A stretch of 64,000 nucleotides of DNA, taken from NCBI RefSeq assembly GCF_030867145.1, contig NC_134422.1, forward strand, positions 13,402,531 to 13,466,530, written 5' to 3'. Of the stretch, positions 24,715 to 35,089 are shown piece after piece; position 1 is the first letter of the stretch, and every line of letters starts with the position of its first letter. The notes beneath the pieces were generated by a model. That model was not told the origin of the DNA, made no database searches, and saw only the letters and a list, made by a program, of their open reading frames with translations. Source of the stretch: Opisthocomus hoazin (lineage: Eukaryota > Chordata > Aves > Opisthocomiformes > Opisthocomidae). The translations under genes were made by a program, and so were the position numbers.

Positions 24715-26491
24715 GTAAATGAAATATAATTTTTTAATTGAAAAGAAAATTGATTTTTCTAGTTAGAAATGCTGATTCTCCCCTAAATCATTCTGGTTAA
24801 GAGTGATTAAGAAAAAGATTCTTGTTACTGCTTATATTTTCTGAATAAGCCTCCCAAATCTCTCATGCGTATCACTCTATTGTTTTTGTAATTATAAGTA
24901 GGGAGTAATTGTGCAAAGAAAATTAAAAGAGCAAGTAGGAGTAACAAATATTGTACCATTACAGGAAAAGACATCATCTATTAGACCGTGAAAAATGTCA
25001 TCTTCTGTGTTAAAGAAGTTAGCAACTGTTTTCCGAGTTATTGATTGGCATTGTAAGCCTTGCCTTGTAGTCACCCTAGGAGGGTTTAGTACAAAATATC
25101 GGGCAGAGAAACCCTGCAAACTCCTGGCTTTTGGTTTTCAAAAGGGTCCAAGAAAGCTACGAGGCCACGGGCACCAGGCACAGGGTGCCCTGGGTGTCTC
25201 CAGAGCGTCCAGCGCTGGTGGCCAAGGCTCTGCGTCCCTCCCTCACCCCACCGCAGCCGGGAGCCCGCCCGCACGCAGGGCACGGCGTGGCGTGACATGG
25301 CATGGCACGCCGCGGAGCTCTCGGGTGTAGCAGAGAAGTACCCAGTATGTAGGACGGGAGGGATTTATCTGGTTTTCAACAGATCACTTTGATGCCCTGG
25401 TGACCAGGGGCCAGACTCATACAGGTGAATCTTCCCCTTGAACTTTTTAGGCGAATGCTTCAGGCAGCTCCAAGAGCAGACTCGGGGCAGGTGAGCAAAT
25501 CCACAACTCTCGATGCTGCCTGCTTGCCAGAGCCTTCAAAACTGGACAGAAACCCCCCTGGAGCTGGGTCCTCGTGGGGCTGGTCGAGTCTCAGCCGCTC
25601 TGCCAGGAAATTCCTCCTTCGGGCCCTTTGCGTTAGTCCTGGCTGGAGGAGCAAACCCAACAACCCACTGTGTAGGTAGCCACAAATAGAAGTGCTCAAT
25701 AGCATTCAATGCATCTTTGGGTCTGGATTATTTTTTTTTTTTTTCCATTCTGCCTCCAGCCTCAGCTGCAAATTCCCCCCTGCTATTCGAGAGGGTTCAG
25801 TGCTGCCAGAGCGGCATTTGGCTTTCTGCAAGTCCCAGCCACCATTTGTTTTTAAACAAATCTGATTGTGAAAAGCATTAACGCTGCGCTCTCATAACTC
25901 TGAAACCCCCGTCAGTGGGGTGCTGCTCATTCGCGTGCCACGGAGTCAAGAAGAGGTCGGCATGGATGGGCTGTTAATAACTGAAGCAAAAACATTTTTA
26001 GTACCAAAATGTCAAACAACGTAAAAGCCAGCCAGCTGCGTGACAGCATGGTTTCCATCCACACACCCCTCCTCAGACAGCATCCAAACCTGCGCACACT
26101 TCAAAGCGATGCGGTTAGCTGGGGGCATTCCCAAGGAATGGGAGGGTTCCCAAGGAACACAGAGGAAGGTTTAGGGGGGATGAGTGGTGCGTGAGATGGA
26201 AATGGTGGGATTTAGCTTGTAATTGAGGTGGGAGAGTGACAGATGCGATACTGGATCCCGGATACATGGGAAGTTATTACACAAAGACAGCATGCTTGCC
26301 CCAAAGCAGCAAAACCTGGAGAGTGCTACTGGACTCTGTTGTGAAGGCACATCACCCTTCCTATGCAATTGAACTCGATGGTACTTTAGTATAAAGGTGA
26401 CCTAGACTGTAATCACTGCCTTTAGACACTGTGAATTTTTTTTGGGTACTCTGTATTTTTATATATTGTACAATGTAAAGAATAATTCAGA

Positions 26492-26497
26492 AATAAA
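26492..26497 (+). terminator. candidate distal polyadenylation signal of SEMA5B
   Basis: AATAAA preceded by an AT-rich run with TATATATTGTACAATG and AAAGAATAATTCAG, and followed after about 50 nt by the GT/G-rich GTGGGCGGTGCGGG. Upstream and downstream context is better than at the 22.2-kb signals. Use would give a 3' UTR of about 6.3 kb. Confidence 0.45.
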
Positions 26498-27138
26498 ACA
26501 GACCAATCTGGCAAGCCTGCGAGTGATTTCCCCTCCGTGGGCGGTGCGGGAGGACGCGTGGGGACCAAGGGCAGTGAGGGCTGGGGAATCGCAGCGTACC
26601 TCTGGCTGCACGCCGGCCACACCCTGAGGCCCCGGGCTGGATTATATTTGTCAGGAGTTGTAGACTACGTGGTTAAAAATATTACATTACTGAGGTCTGT
26701 CACGGGGATTCATCTCCCCTCCCAGACCAGCCTGAGCGTAGCAGTACAGCCCCACACCAAACTTGGGGTACATTTGAAAAATGGTACTTATTTATCTTAC
26801 CTGTGAGGTAAGATCAACTCTGCCTGAAATTCGGGGTGCCAAATCCACGTCCAGTTCTGCCCTGTGCATCCCCTCTCTGCTCCGCAGCTCCGCGCGCTTG
26901 AGGCCGAGTCTCCAAGGACACGGCCGTGCCGAGGAGATTGCCGGGCTGCAGCCAGCAGAAACACGCTCGCCTTCTGCAGAGCCTTTCAGGTATACATGCT
27001 CGGCTGCGGTGAAATCCTATCGCTGCTCCTGCTCGAGCCCTACATATTGATGCAAAAAGTTATAAAAAGCTGAGGGACACATTTGGATTGAAGGATGATC
27101 GTAGCCTCATATTGAAGAACATTATAGCTCTTGTTGCA

Positions 27139-27144
27139 TTTATT
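27139..27144 (-). terminator. candidate minus-strand polyadenylation signal
   Basis: Reverse complement reads TTTGATTAATAAATGCAACA. Upstream on the minus strand (27145-27700) is AT-rich UTR-like sequence in an otherwise GC-rich neighbourhood. The transcript it would end is unknown: an unannotated RNA, or a very long SLC49A4 read-through. Confidence 0.3.
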
Positions 27145-28286
27145 AATCAAAGTAAAGACCATGAGAAGTGACAGAGTCAGGAACATTTTAGTTTATGTTC
27201 CGATACAGCTCAAGACTTATATTGAGGTTTCATACAGAAAATTACACCATAATGTCGTAAAAAATAGATTGGATTACTAATAACCTGAAACGTGATACAC
27301 CTGCATACATAATACTTTAATCCTACTAAATCATAAGTATCATTTGGGTGTTTTCATATTCCCAAGTGTGCATACAGGAATTTCTTTTCAATGCAGACCA
27401 TTAAAAAGTAATTGAGAGGCAGAAGATCAGTAAAAACAAACTTGCTGTGAACAAGATGGATTTTCCTTTCCCCAGTTAGTTTGCACAGTAACACGGGGAG
27501 GCCATTTCTGAATGGTTTTGTTTTGCATCAAGACACCTCTGCACACGATTAAAGTGAAGTATCACACTGGAACCTGTTTCCAATTTCCTTAAAAATCTGT
27601 CTACCACAACATTTTTTTTCTAGTTGCTAATCTGATTCATTAACACAACTGTTTCACTTCCAGCCCCAGTGCATTTTGTTCTCTCAGCTTCACTACACAT
27701 CCCAGCCGTACCCTTTTTCCACTTTAACTCTTAACTGGGTGTAGCAAACAGCAAAACCTTTGTTCCCTTGCAGGTTCCCCATCGGCGCTGGATGAAGCTG
27801 CAGCCCGGCACGGGCAGACAGGGACCTGGGGCCGGGGCACAGAGCTCTGTGCGGCCCCCTCTGACCTGCCTTCAGCAGCACTCGGGAGGCTGAGTGTAAG
27901 GCATGGAGGAAAAGGAAAAGGCAGCGGGTTCCCTGGGATTGGTTTCTACGTGTTTCCTCCCAGCTCCTTGCAGCGAATGCTTTAGGGACGCCCTGAGCCA
28001 GGTGTGGCAGTGACCAACCTGCCTTAGCCCTATATGGCCCCACGAATCCCTGCTGCTGGTGTTTTCTTTTCCATCAACGGCTGGAAACCTCCATGGTCCG
28101 TGGGGCCATTGCCTGGGCAAGGGCGCAGCCAGCACTCGATGCTGCAGAGGAAAGGAAGGGCAGGGAGTTGCAGCCCGGCCCAGTTACCCTCAGTGCTTGT
28201 GAAATCGCCGGAGCAGGGGCTTGGATGCATGACCTGTACCCACCGCAGAGGAGCTGGGCAGCTGCGCGTTGGCACCGGGCGTTATC

Positions 28287-28415
28287 CAGAGCAAGTCATG
28301 TCAGACCATGTTAAATCCCTCTCTGAACAGGCACCACGTCCTGCAGATAGCGCAGAAAGAAGAAATATCCTGCAGCGTGGTTTTTAGGAAGGCTTTTGAC
28401 TCCCTTGTACGCTGC
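28287..28415 (+). mobile_element. CR1-type LINE reverse-transcriptase scrap
   Basis: One frame reads QSKSCQTMLNPSLNRHHVLQ and then SCSVVFRKAFDSLV. This fits the CR1 block KSC.TNL...L......VDVVFLDFRKAFDTV with a small internal deletion. About 130 bp is recognisable; flanks are not. Confidence 0.4.
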
Positions 28416-30404
28416 CGGGAGCGGTGGCTGGGCAGAGCATCGTGCAGGCACCGTCCTCAGAAAGCAGTCTGGCTGTGGCGATGAAAAAAAACCCCCAAGT
28501 GGGTGTCCTGCTGCCAACTCCAGAACCCGCACCAGTGCCCCCCATCACGGCGTGCTCACAAGCCCTGGCTCTGACTCCTGAACTTCCCTCTGCCCATGCG
28601 GGCGTTCCACTCAGCTACGAGAGCCATGTGGCCATGCTGCTGTGACCAGGCCAGGAGACGTCCCCAAGCTCAGCGACAGCCCCTGCATCAGCTCAACTCC
28701 CCTCCGTGCAGCCACTCCAGTGCCGCAATCCATACAGGGCAAGCACCTTCGTGATGTGCTCAGGAGTCAGCGGTCTCCTGCAAAACCATCCCTTCCCGCA
28801 GTGTCTCACATTGTATCCCCTTGAGCACACAGCCGAGAGACCACATGCTTTCAAACACACCGCTCAATTAGCAGATCTTTGGAGTTTCATTAAAAAATGC
28901 TGTTGTGCTAACTGCTGAAACGCATTTTGACGTGGTTTGTTTTGTTCATTCATAAAAAGCCACTCATGAAGTTGTTATTGCGCTTTCTGTTTAAGAAAAC
29001 CTGAGGTTCGAATTAATCAAGGCAGCAGCAGAGCTCAGCACTGCCCAAGCAGGCTTCCAAAATAAAAAAACCCAACCCCAACACCCCACCTCCCCCTCCA
29101 CACCTCTCCCAGCATGTGAGGTAAGGACAGACAATAAGTTCCTTACATCATCAGAAATGGCAAGAATCAGGCTGTTAGGGTGAAACACCAACCCGTTTCC
29201 CAGGTCAACGTCCCACACAGAGCCCATCTTTGGTCAGACATCAGCCCTTCAGCCTGCTTACGATACACCCAGAATCAAACCATTTTCCTTTGGAGAAAGG
29301 ACTGAATCTGGCTAAGGTAATTTTGTTTGTTGAGATAAAAATGTGAAGGCTCTCACTTTTGTTGACCACCTCATGGCAGCAACACAAGCACGTGTAAGGT
29401 TAGCTTGCTTGCTTTCATTTTAAACCTATAAAGATGACTGACAGAGTGTTGTGGTGTTGCCTCAATTTGCAACAAAGAACCACGCAGTCACTTTCTCACT
29501 CCTTCCCTCTCCCCGCAGTGGGAGGTGGAGGAGAATCAGAAGGAGAAAAGGCCAAAATTCTTGGGTTGGGATGAGAAGATTTTAACAGAATGGCAGAACA
29601 GCTGAACCCAGGACACAGGGAAAGGTTCGCATGTTGTACACCAGCCACATCCACCCATCAGCTCCACGGTGCGGATCTCTGCAGAACACAGAAGATGCAA
29701 CTCACTGGATCCTTGCATCAACTGAAGGAGATCTGGTATCCAGCAAACACTTAAAGCTCCTGCTGGCTGCGGGGCAGAGGCGTCTGCTCACTGAGCAGCT
29801 GCGCTGCAACATTGTTGTGCTTAAAAATAACTTTTCTGGAGATTGTCAAGGTCAAATGTCACAGTTCATGAACCGGCAATTAGCTGGGAGCAAGAAGTAG
29901 TCCTGGTTTTCCATCGCTCTGGAGACAGCATGGTCCCACAGACCCGGGGTCAGCATCAACCGTGGTGAAGAGCAACAGGCTGTTGAGGTTTGATCCAGCT
30001 AACCTTGCTGTATTCTTTCATTTTTAAGCCTCCCATAGTCATTTCCTTGCTGTTGTGGAAATAATGGAGCCAGCAATGGATTGGTCCCCTCTCAAGCGCA
30101 GGGTAATGTACAGCCATCAGAAACATTTGATATTTCCATGATGTGAAGCATCAATGGCCACAGAGAAAACTGTACCCATTTCTGCAGTACTTCATTTACT
30201 GTCACGAGCAAGCGATCTGTACGAGAGAGCAGGCATAACGCTGATACACTTTTATTACCTTGGCAGGAGCCACATTATTGTTTTCTGCTTTCACATTTCT
30301 TAGCAACAACATTTTTTTGTTCATAGGTTTCTTCATAGGAGCTCGGCTGAAATAATTTTTATGTTGTACCCAATTTACACGCTGACTTACATCAGCCTGC
30401 CCAC

Positions 30405-30680
30405 GAGCGAGAGCCCTGCTTTCTGCCCGAAAGCCCCCTGCCAATTGCAGCTGTCTGCTGCGGCTCCATCGCTCCTCTGGCGCTGGGAGCGACAAACCCC
30501 GCAGCCTGGCAGCGCCCGCCCGTCCCGGGGAGCGGCTCATCCCCGGCAGTCCCCGCCACGCCGAGCGCTGTCGCACCCGCAGAGGGTCTGGAGCCAATAG
30601 GTACGGGACTGGTGCTCCGAGCGTCACTGCTGTGCGTCGGCCCAGGCACCCACCGTCCCGCCCCAGCCGGGACAAAATCA
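30405..30680. promoter_or_regulatory. CpG-island-like block
   Basis: About 275 bp of GC-rich sequence with frequent CpG (roughly one per 10 bp), including CCCGCCCGTCCCGGGG and CACGCCGAGCGCTGTCGC. It sits between AT-rich flanks and is unlike nearby repeats. CpG islands usually mark promoters, but no known gene starts here. On the plus strand it is followed by AAGTACAACGTGAGCGTACA, then AG and GTAGGA, a donor-like sequence near 30707. Confidence 0.45.
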
Positions 30681-31566
30681 TCTTTAAGTACAACGTGAGC
30701 GTACAAGGTAGGACGAGCTGTGATGCTTTAGCGTGTTCCAAGACCCGTTCTGAACATCTCTCTCAAAAAGGCCTTTTCTGCACGCCAGTGGCCATCGCTG
30801 CCATCTCTGTACAAGGCTGTGCTGTTTTAGCCAACACTCCTGCTCACCACACACCCTTCAGCGCCGTCCTTTCCTTCGCCCACCAGAGATGCGCTTTCAG
30901 CACCAACGCACAACTGCAAAGCCACGTCTGTAGCCCCCACCCTCGGCTCTGCCAGCAAAGGCAGGTTCAGGGGAGCCCCGGGTAGCGGCCGAGGACCGGA
31001 GCACGGTGGGCTCAGCTCGTGGCCACCGGCGCTTCCTCTGCCAGCACCCGCCCGAGCCCTGGCTGCCGGGTCCCACCAAGGCAGCCTTTCCCCATCTGCT
31101 TGCCCATGGGGGTTTGCATCCCCTGCTCACTGCCTTTTAGTGCCTGTCTTAGGTACTTATAATGGCTGTACGTCTACAGACAGGCAGATGGACGGACAGA
31201 TACGCTTACTCACAGCACAGCCCTTGCAGCCCCCAGGGAAGGGGTCCAGCCCATCCTGGTGCCAGCAGCAGAGCCCCCCCGCCCTGGGACTTGCCTGCAG
31301 GTGCGAAGCAAAGCAGATCTCTCCCAAAAAGAAACCTCGCTGCAGCCACGGGACCTGCTGCAAAGCCTCCCGCGGAGAGTCCCGGGTGACCCACTGCCAT
31401 GGGACCATGCTCCTGCGCTCGTTTGGCTCCCAAAGAGTTAAGGTGGTTTTTGTAGCCCTTGCCCGAGGATGACTTCACTGGGTGCCTTGGCCCGTGTTGG
31501 GAGAGGAGAATATGCTGAGTGCACGCTCCGGGGCTTCCCCTCTGCCTGCTCAAGCCCAAGTTGCAG

Positions 31567-31572
31567 AATAAA
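31567..31572 (+). terminator. candidate plus-strand polyadenylation signal
   Basis: AATAAA is followed 25-50 nt later by the GT-rich CTTGTGTTCTTATGGTGGTG, a textbook downstream element. It lies about 0.9 kb after the CpG-rich block at 30.4-30.7 kb, so the two may bound a short unannotated transcript. A second AATAAA is at 32021-32026. Confidence 0.35.
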
Positions 31573-32946
31573 AGAAAAATCCCCTGGCTGCAAGCTTGTG
31601 TTCTTATGGTGGTGGGTGCAGAGTGAGGTCAGTGGCGTGGGTCAGCTGAAGGCTACACCTTGGTTCCTGATGGAGCTCCCCAGCCGCAGCCCAAACTGTG
31701 CTCCTGGAGCAGGTAAAGCACCGCAGCCACGCAGCCCTGGTGACCCCCAGCAGGAGAGTCAAGGCAGCCCCACTGGCACTCGGGTGCTGCTGCTGCTCCT
31801 CCCCAGCACCTGAAGCCCCTGGCGCCGGGCTGCAGCCCAGAGATGCCAGAAGACCCTACCAGGCCATCAGCCGTGAGGTATCTGTGCCCCACACCTGGGC
31901 ACATCTGGGCTCCCAGCCCGGCCCCAGCCCAGCTGCTCCCTCGGGGCCCATCTGTCCTCCTGGTCAGAGAGGGAGCCACCAGCGAGCACCCAGCAAGGAC
32001 ACACTGATGCGGAAAGAGAGAATAAATGCTGTTTATATGCCAGGGAGATGGCAGACTACAACAACAGTGAAGATAAAATAGAAGCTGGGTGAAAAAACCT
32101 TTGAGAAGGAATGAGCGTGGGGGTTCACCAACACACAAAGCTGCATCAGGGATCTGAGACGGGCCCTCAGCTCTCTTCCCCCCACGGACGGAGATTTCCG
32201 TAACACCGTAAAGATAAATACGACCGGGAACTTTGTCATTAGAGGAGTCTTTAGCTCCCATATATAGCCTGGAAAGAGGCTGTTGCTAAGAATAGCGAGG
32301 CCCAGATATTCCATGATACGAGAGCTGACGGATTTCTTCCCGGCACTAATAGGACGTCAGCCTATTTTAAAGTCGCCCTGGAAAGTAGTCAGGGCATTAT
32401 TGAAGAGCTGGTCCTAGAAAATAAACACAGATCAAGAGATCCTGGGTTGGGTCCGTTTCGGTTCAATGCAGAATAAACACACGGAAGGTTGTTAGGAAGG
32501 GTCTCCTCTCCGGAAGCCTGAACGCCGACGTTAATGATGGGAACCAGCAAAACCAACCGGCTGGCAGCGTCCCGAGCTGCGAGCCCGGGCCAGGCAGGGT
32601 GTGAGATCAGCCGGGACGGTGTGGTGGGGCTGCATGGGCTGCCAGCACCTTCCCCTCCCTCGGTCCCTCGGTCCCCTGCGCGCCGGGAGCCCTCTGCCCC
32701 AGCCCCTACATCCCCCCATCTGCAGGGACCCTCGGGCCCCCACCCTAAAACCTCACCAAAAGCCATGGAAATCTTTCTGCTGGCTGGGTTGGGTGTTGGA
32801 TGAGGCTACATTCATTTAGACCGAGCAACCCACATGTCGTAGCAGTATCTGCAGAGGTTTTCGGCCATGTTATAGCAGGAATAAACTATTCCCCCGTATT
32901 TTCTCAGAATGAATGAACAGTGATGGCAGCACATCTGAGTAATCTC

Positions 32947-33450
32947 TTTAATGTGCAACAATCAGTACGCAAAGTAACACGCACTTCATGGTCAGATTCC
33001 AGTTTTAAAAAGAAATGACACAGTGGATGCGTTACGCTGACAAGTAGATGGTGGTTTCAACGTTATTTTCTCAAAATTAAAAATACATCACATCAGAATA
33101 TTGCATACAAAAAGTAGAATTTGCCCTAAAATAAAATTCTATCAAATCATTTTAAAAATTACAAAAGTAAAATGCATACAAACTCCAGTAAAGTTGAACA
33201 GTCTTACAGGCTGAGGATGGTTTACAAAGATGCTCTCCAACATGTAAAACCCTCTTCCATCTCCGTCTGTTCACGCAGTTCAAAACACCCCCACCGTTAG
33301 GTGCGTCACATAATTAAAAGCTGCTTTTTCCACCTTATCAAGTACTTGTTTCTAAAATGCACAGCGGAAGACATTAAACTCAGTAGGGGAAAACGAGATT
33401 TTAATCTAACAAATATCTTAGGCAGAGAAAATAGATGTATCTGGAACACG
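32947..33450 (-). other. 3'-UTR-like sequence with ATTAAA signal, minus strand
   Basis: Read on the minus strand, about 500 bp of AT-rich sequence with poly-T tracts ends in GTTGCACATTAAAGAGATTA (ATTAAA at 32952-32947). It is followed by the TG-rich CTCAGATGTGCTGCC. It abuts a GC-rich CpG block on its 5' side. It could be the end of an unannotated minus-strand transcript, or the distal end of an unusually long (7.2 kb) SLC49A4 3' UTR. Confidence 0.35.
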
Positions 33451-33464
33451 CATCTTTGTTCCGG

Positions 33465-34310
33465 GGGGGAGCAGCAGCCTGCAGCCGCCCGCCCGTGGGG
33501 ACGACCTGCGGCTCTGCCAGGCCTGCCCAGCCCAGGGGACCGCGGCGGCGGAAAGGTCGGGGCAGGCAGGAGGGGGACAGGCAGGGGCCGGGGCGAGGGA
33601 CCCAACCTTGCTCTCGCATGGTGGCTTTGACCGCACATCCCGGGTGTCCGGAGAGTGCTGGACGCAGCCCGGGGGCACCGCAGCCCCGGACCGCCCAGGC
33701 ATCCTTGAGCCTCTGAGCACCCCTTCCCCAAACGCAACCATTTCCCACCAGTCCCAAGCTGGACTGAGTTTGGAGAAGTGGCCTGAGCCTAAACGGAAAA
33801 GCTCCCCATAAAGACAAAAAGGATTTGCTCATGGTATTTTTTTCATGAAGCGATAAAAAGCGAGCGCAATGAGCCTGTCCAGATCTAATAAGCACAGAAA
33901 TCGCCTGGAGGGAACTCGTGGGGAGAGGGACTGTGGGAGGAAAAGCCGTCATTGCAGAGAGCAAGTCCCACCTGCCCTCCCTGCCGCAGCTCGGACAACC
34001 AGCGCCTCTGCGCTTGCTCCCCCAGCACAAGCCACGTCACAACGCGAAGCGAAGGTCCGAGCCCCATCCTTCAGGAAGCAAAGAACGCGACCCTGCTAGA
34101 ACTGGGCTGCAGAGGCCGTCCCTCCCGCGCCAACCACCCAAGCGCCCACCGGCGCCGCTCCTCCGGGCACGCTGGCTGAGCCCTTCCCCGCTGCCCCAGC
34201 CCCGCACGAAGCTCCGCGGCTGGGGCTGAGCTGCCGCAGGACCAGCGCTGGGGCTGCCGGAGCCCCTCCACGCTCCGGGCCGGCACCAACAGCTCCAAAC
34301 GTGTTGTGAA
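33465..34310. promoter_or_regulatory. CpG-island-like block
   Basis: Two CpG-dense parts, 33465-33700 (about 21 CpG in 235 bp, GC near 75 percent by rough count) and about 34000-34310 (some 30 CpG), separated by a less dense interval. Long overlapping open frames on both strands are expected from the base composition and none is recognisable. A promoter role is inference. Confidence 0.45.
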
Positions 34311-34451
34311 CCCAAGCAAAAGGCAGGAGCCAGCACATCAGCGCAAATACTTGCTTTTGCTTGTCAGAACTTTTGACCGACTTACATTTCTTCCTCTATT
34401 TATCAGTTTCATCTGTCTCGAAACACAAACTGCAAAAACGATAAGCAGATT

Positions 34452-35089
34452 GACGTGACCATGAGCCAGCAGTGTGCCCTGGCTGCCAAGAAGGCCAACA
34501 GGATCCTGGGGTACACTAAGAAGAGCGTGGCCAGCAGGTCGAGGGAGGTTCTCCTCCCCCTCTACTCTGCCCTAGTGAGGCCCCACCTGCAGTACTGTGT
34601 CCAGTTCTGGGCTCCCCACTTCAAGAAAGATGAGGAGCTACTGGAGAGAGTCCAGCGGAGGGCTACGAGGATGGTGAGGGGACAGGAACATCTCTCCTAT
34701 GAGGAATGGCTGAGGGAGCTGGGCTTGTTTAGCCTGGAGAAGGCTGAAAGGGGACCTTAGAAATGACTATAAAAAGGGTGGGTGTCAGGAGGATGGAGCC
34801 AGACTCTTTTCAGTGGTGCCCAGCGACAGGACAAGAGGCAATGGGCACAAACTGAAGCACAGGAAGTTCCGTCTGAACATGAGGAAGAACTTCTTCACTC
34901 TGAGGGTGACGGAGCACTGGAACAGGCTGCCCAGGGAGGTTGTGGAGTCTCCTTCTCTGGAGATACTGAAGACCCGCCTGGACAAGGTCCTGTGCAGCCT
35001 GCTGTAGGTGACCCTGCTTCGGCAGGGGGGTTGGACTAGATGACCCACAGAGGTCCCTTCCAACCCCTACCATTCTGTGACTCTGTGAC
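34452..35089 (+). mobile_element. CR1 LINE, 5'-truncated copy (ORF2 C-terminus and 3' end)
   Basis: The translated sequence carries the CR1 ORF2 end: [20 protein letters not shown], then [40 protein letters not shown] and [12 protein letters not shown]. After a frame change near 34755-34780 (a short deletion relative to the copy at 62 kb) it continues with [40 protein letters not shown] and the tail GAGGTCCCTTCCAACCCC plus ATTCTGTGACTCTGTGACA. This is the 3' end of a non-LTR retrotransposon with the C-terminal part of the polymerase ORF. It is dead because of 5' truncation and a frameshift. Similarity to the 62-kb copy is high, so both are from related, relatively recent CR1 subfamilies. Confidence 0.95.

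Larger units (their letters stand above)
22311..26510 (+). other. possible extended SEMA5B 3' UTR or downstream intergenic DNA
   Basis: No coding exon was recognised. The stretch contains an AT dinucleotide tract (24404-24433), a very short CR1 tail (24667-24714), and a GC-rich patch at 25150-25330 with a 7-bp hairpin (GGGCACC/GGTGCCC, 25169-25190). Its right end has the classic look of a mature 3' end, with a weak-duplex AT-rich run leading into AATAAA at 26492. Confidence 0.35.

Noticed and set aside
29849..29861. DR1-like nuclear receptor site AGGTCAAATGTCA
   Set aside because: One mismatch in the second half-site and no supporting context; expected by chance in 64 kb.
30202..30741. 179-codon minus-strand open frame over the CpG block
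   Set aside because: CpG-rich DNA gives long open frames by chance; the peptide changes character at the composition border and matches nothing I know.
33401..34030. 209-codon minus-strand open frame in the CpG block
   Set aside because: Several overlapping frames on both strands are open here, the peptide is low-complexity Gly/Arg/Pro-rich, and no domain is seen. Kept only as a possible noncoding transcript.
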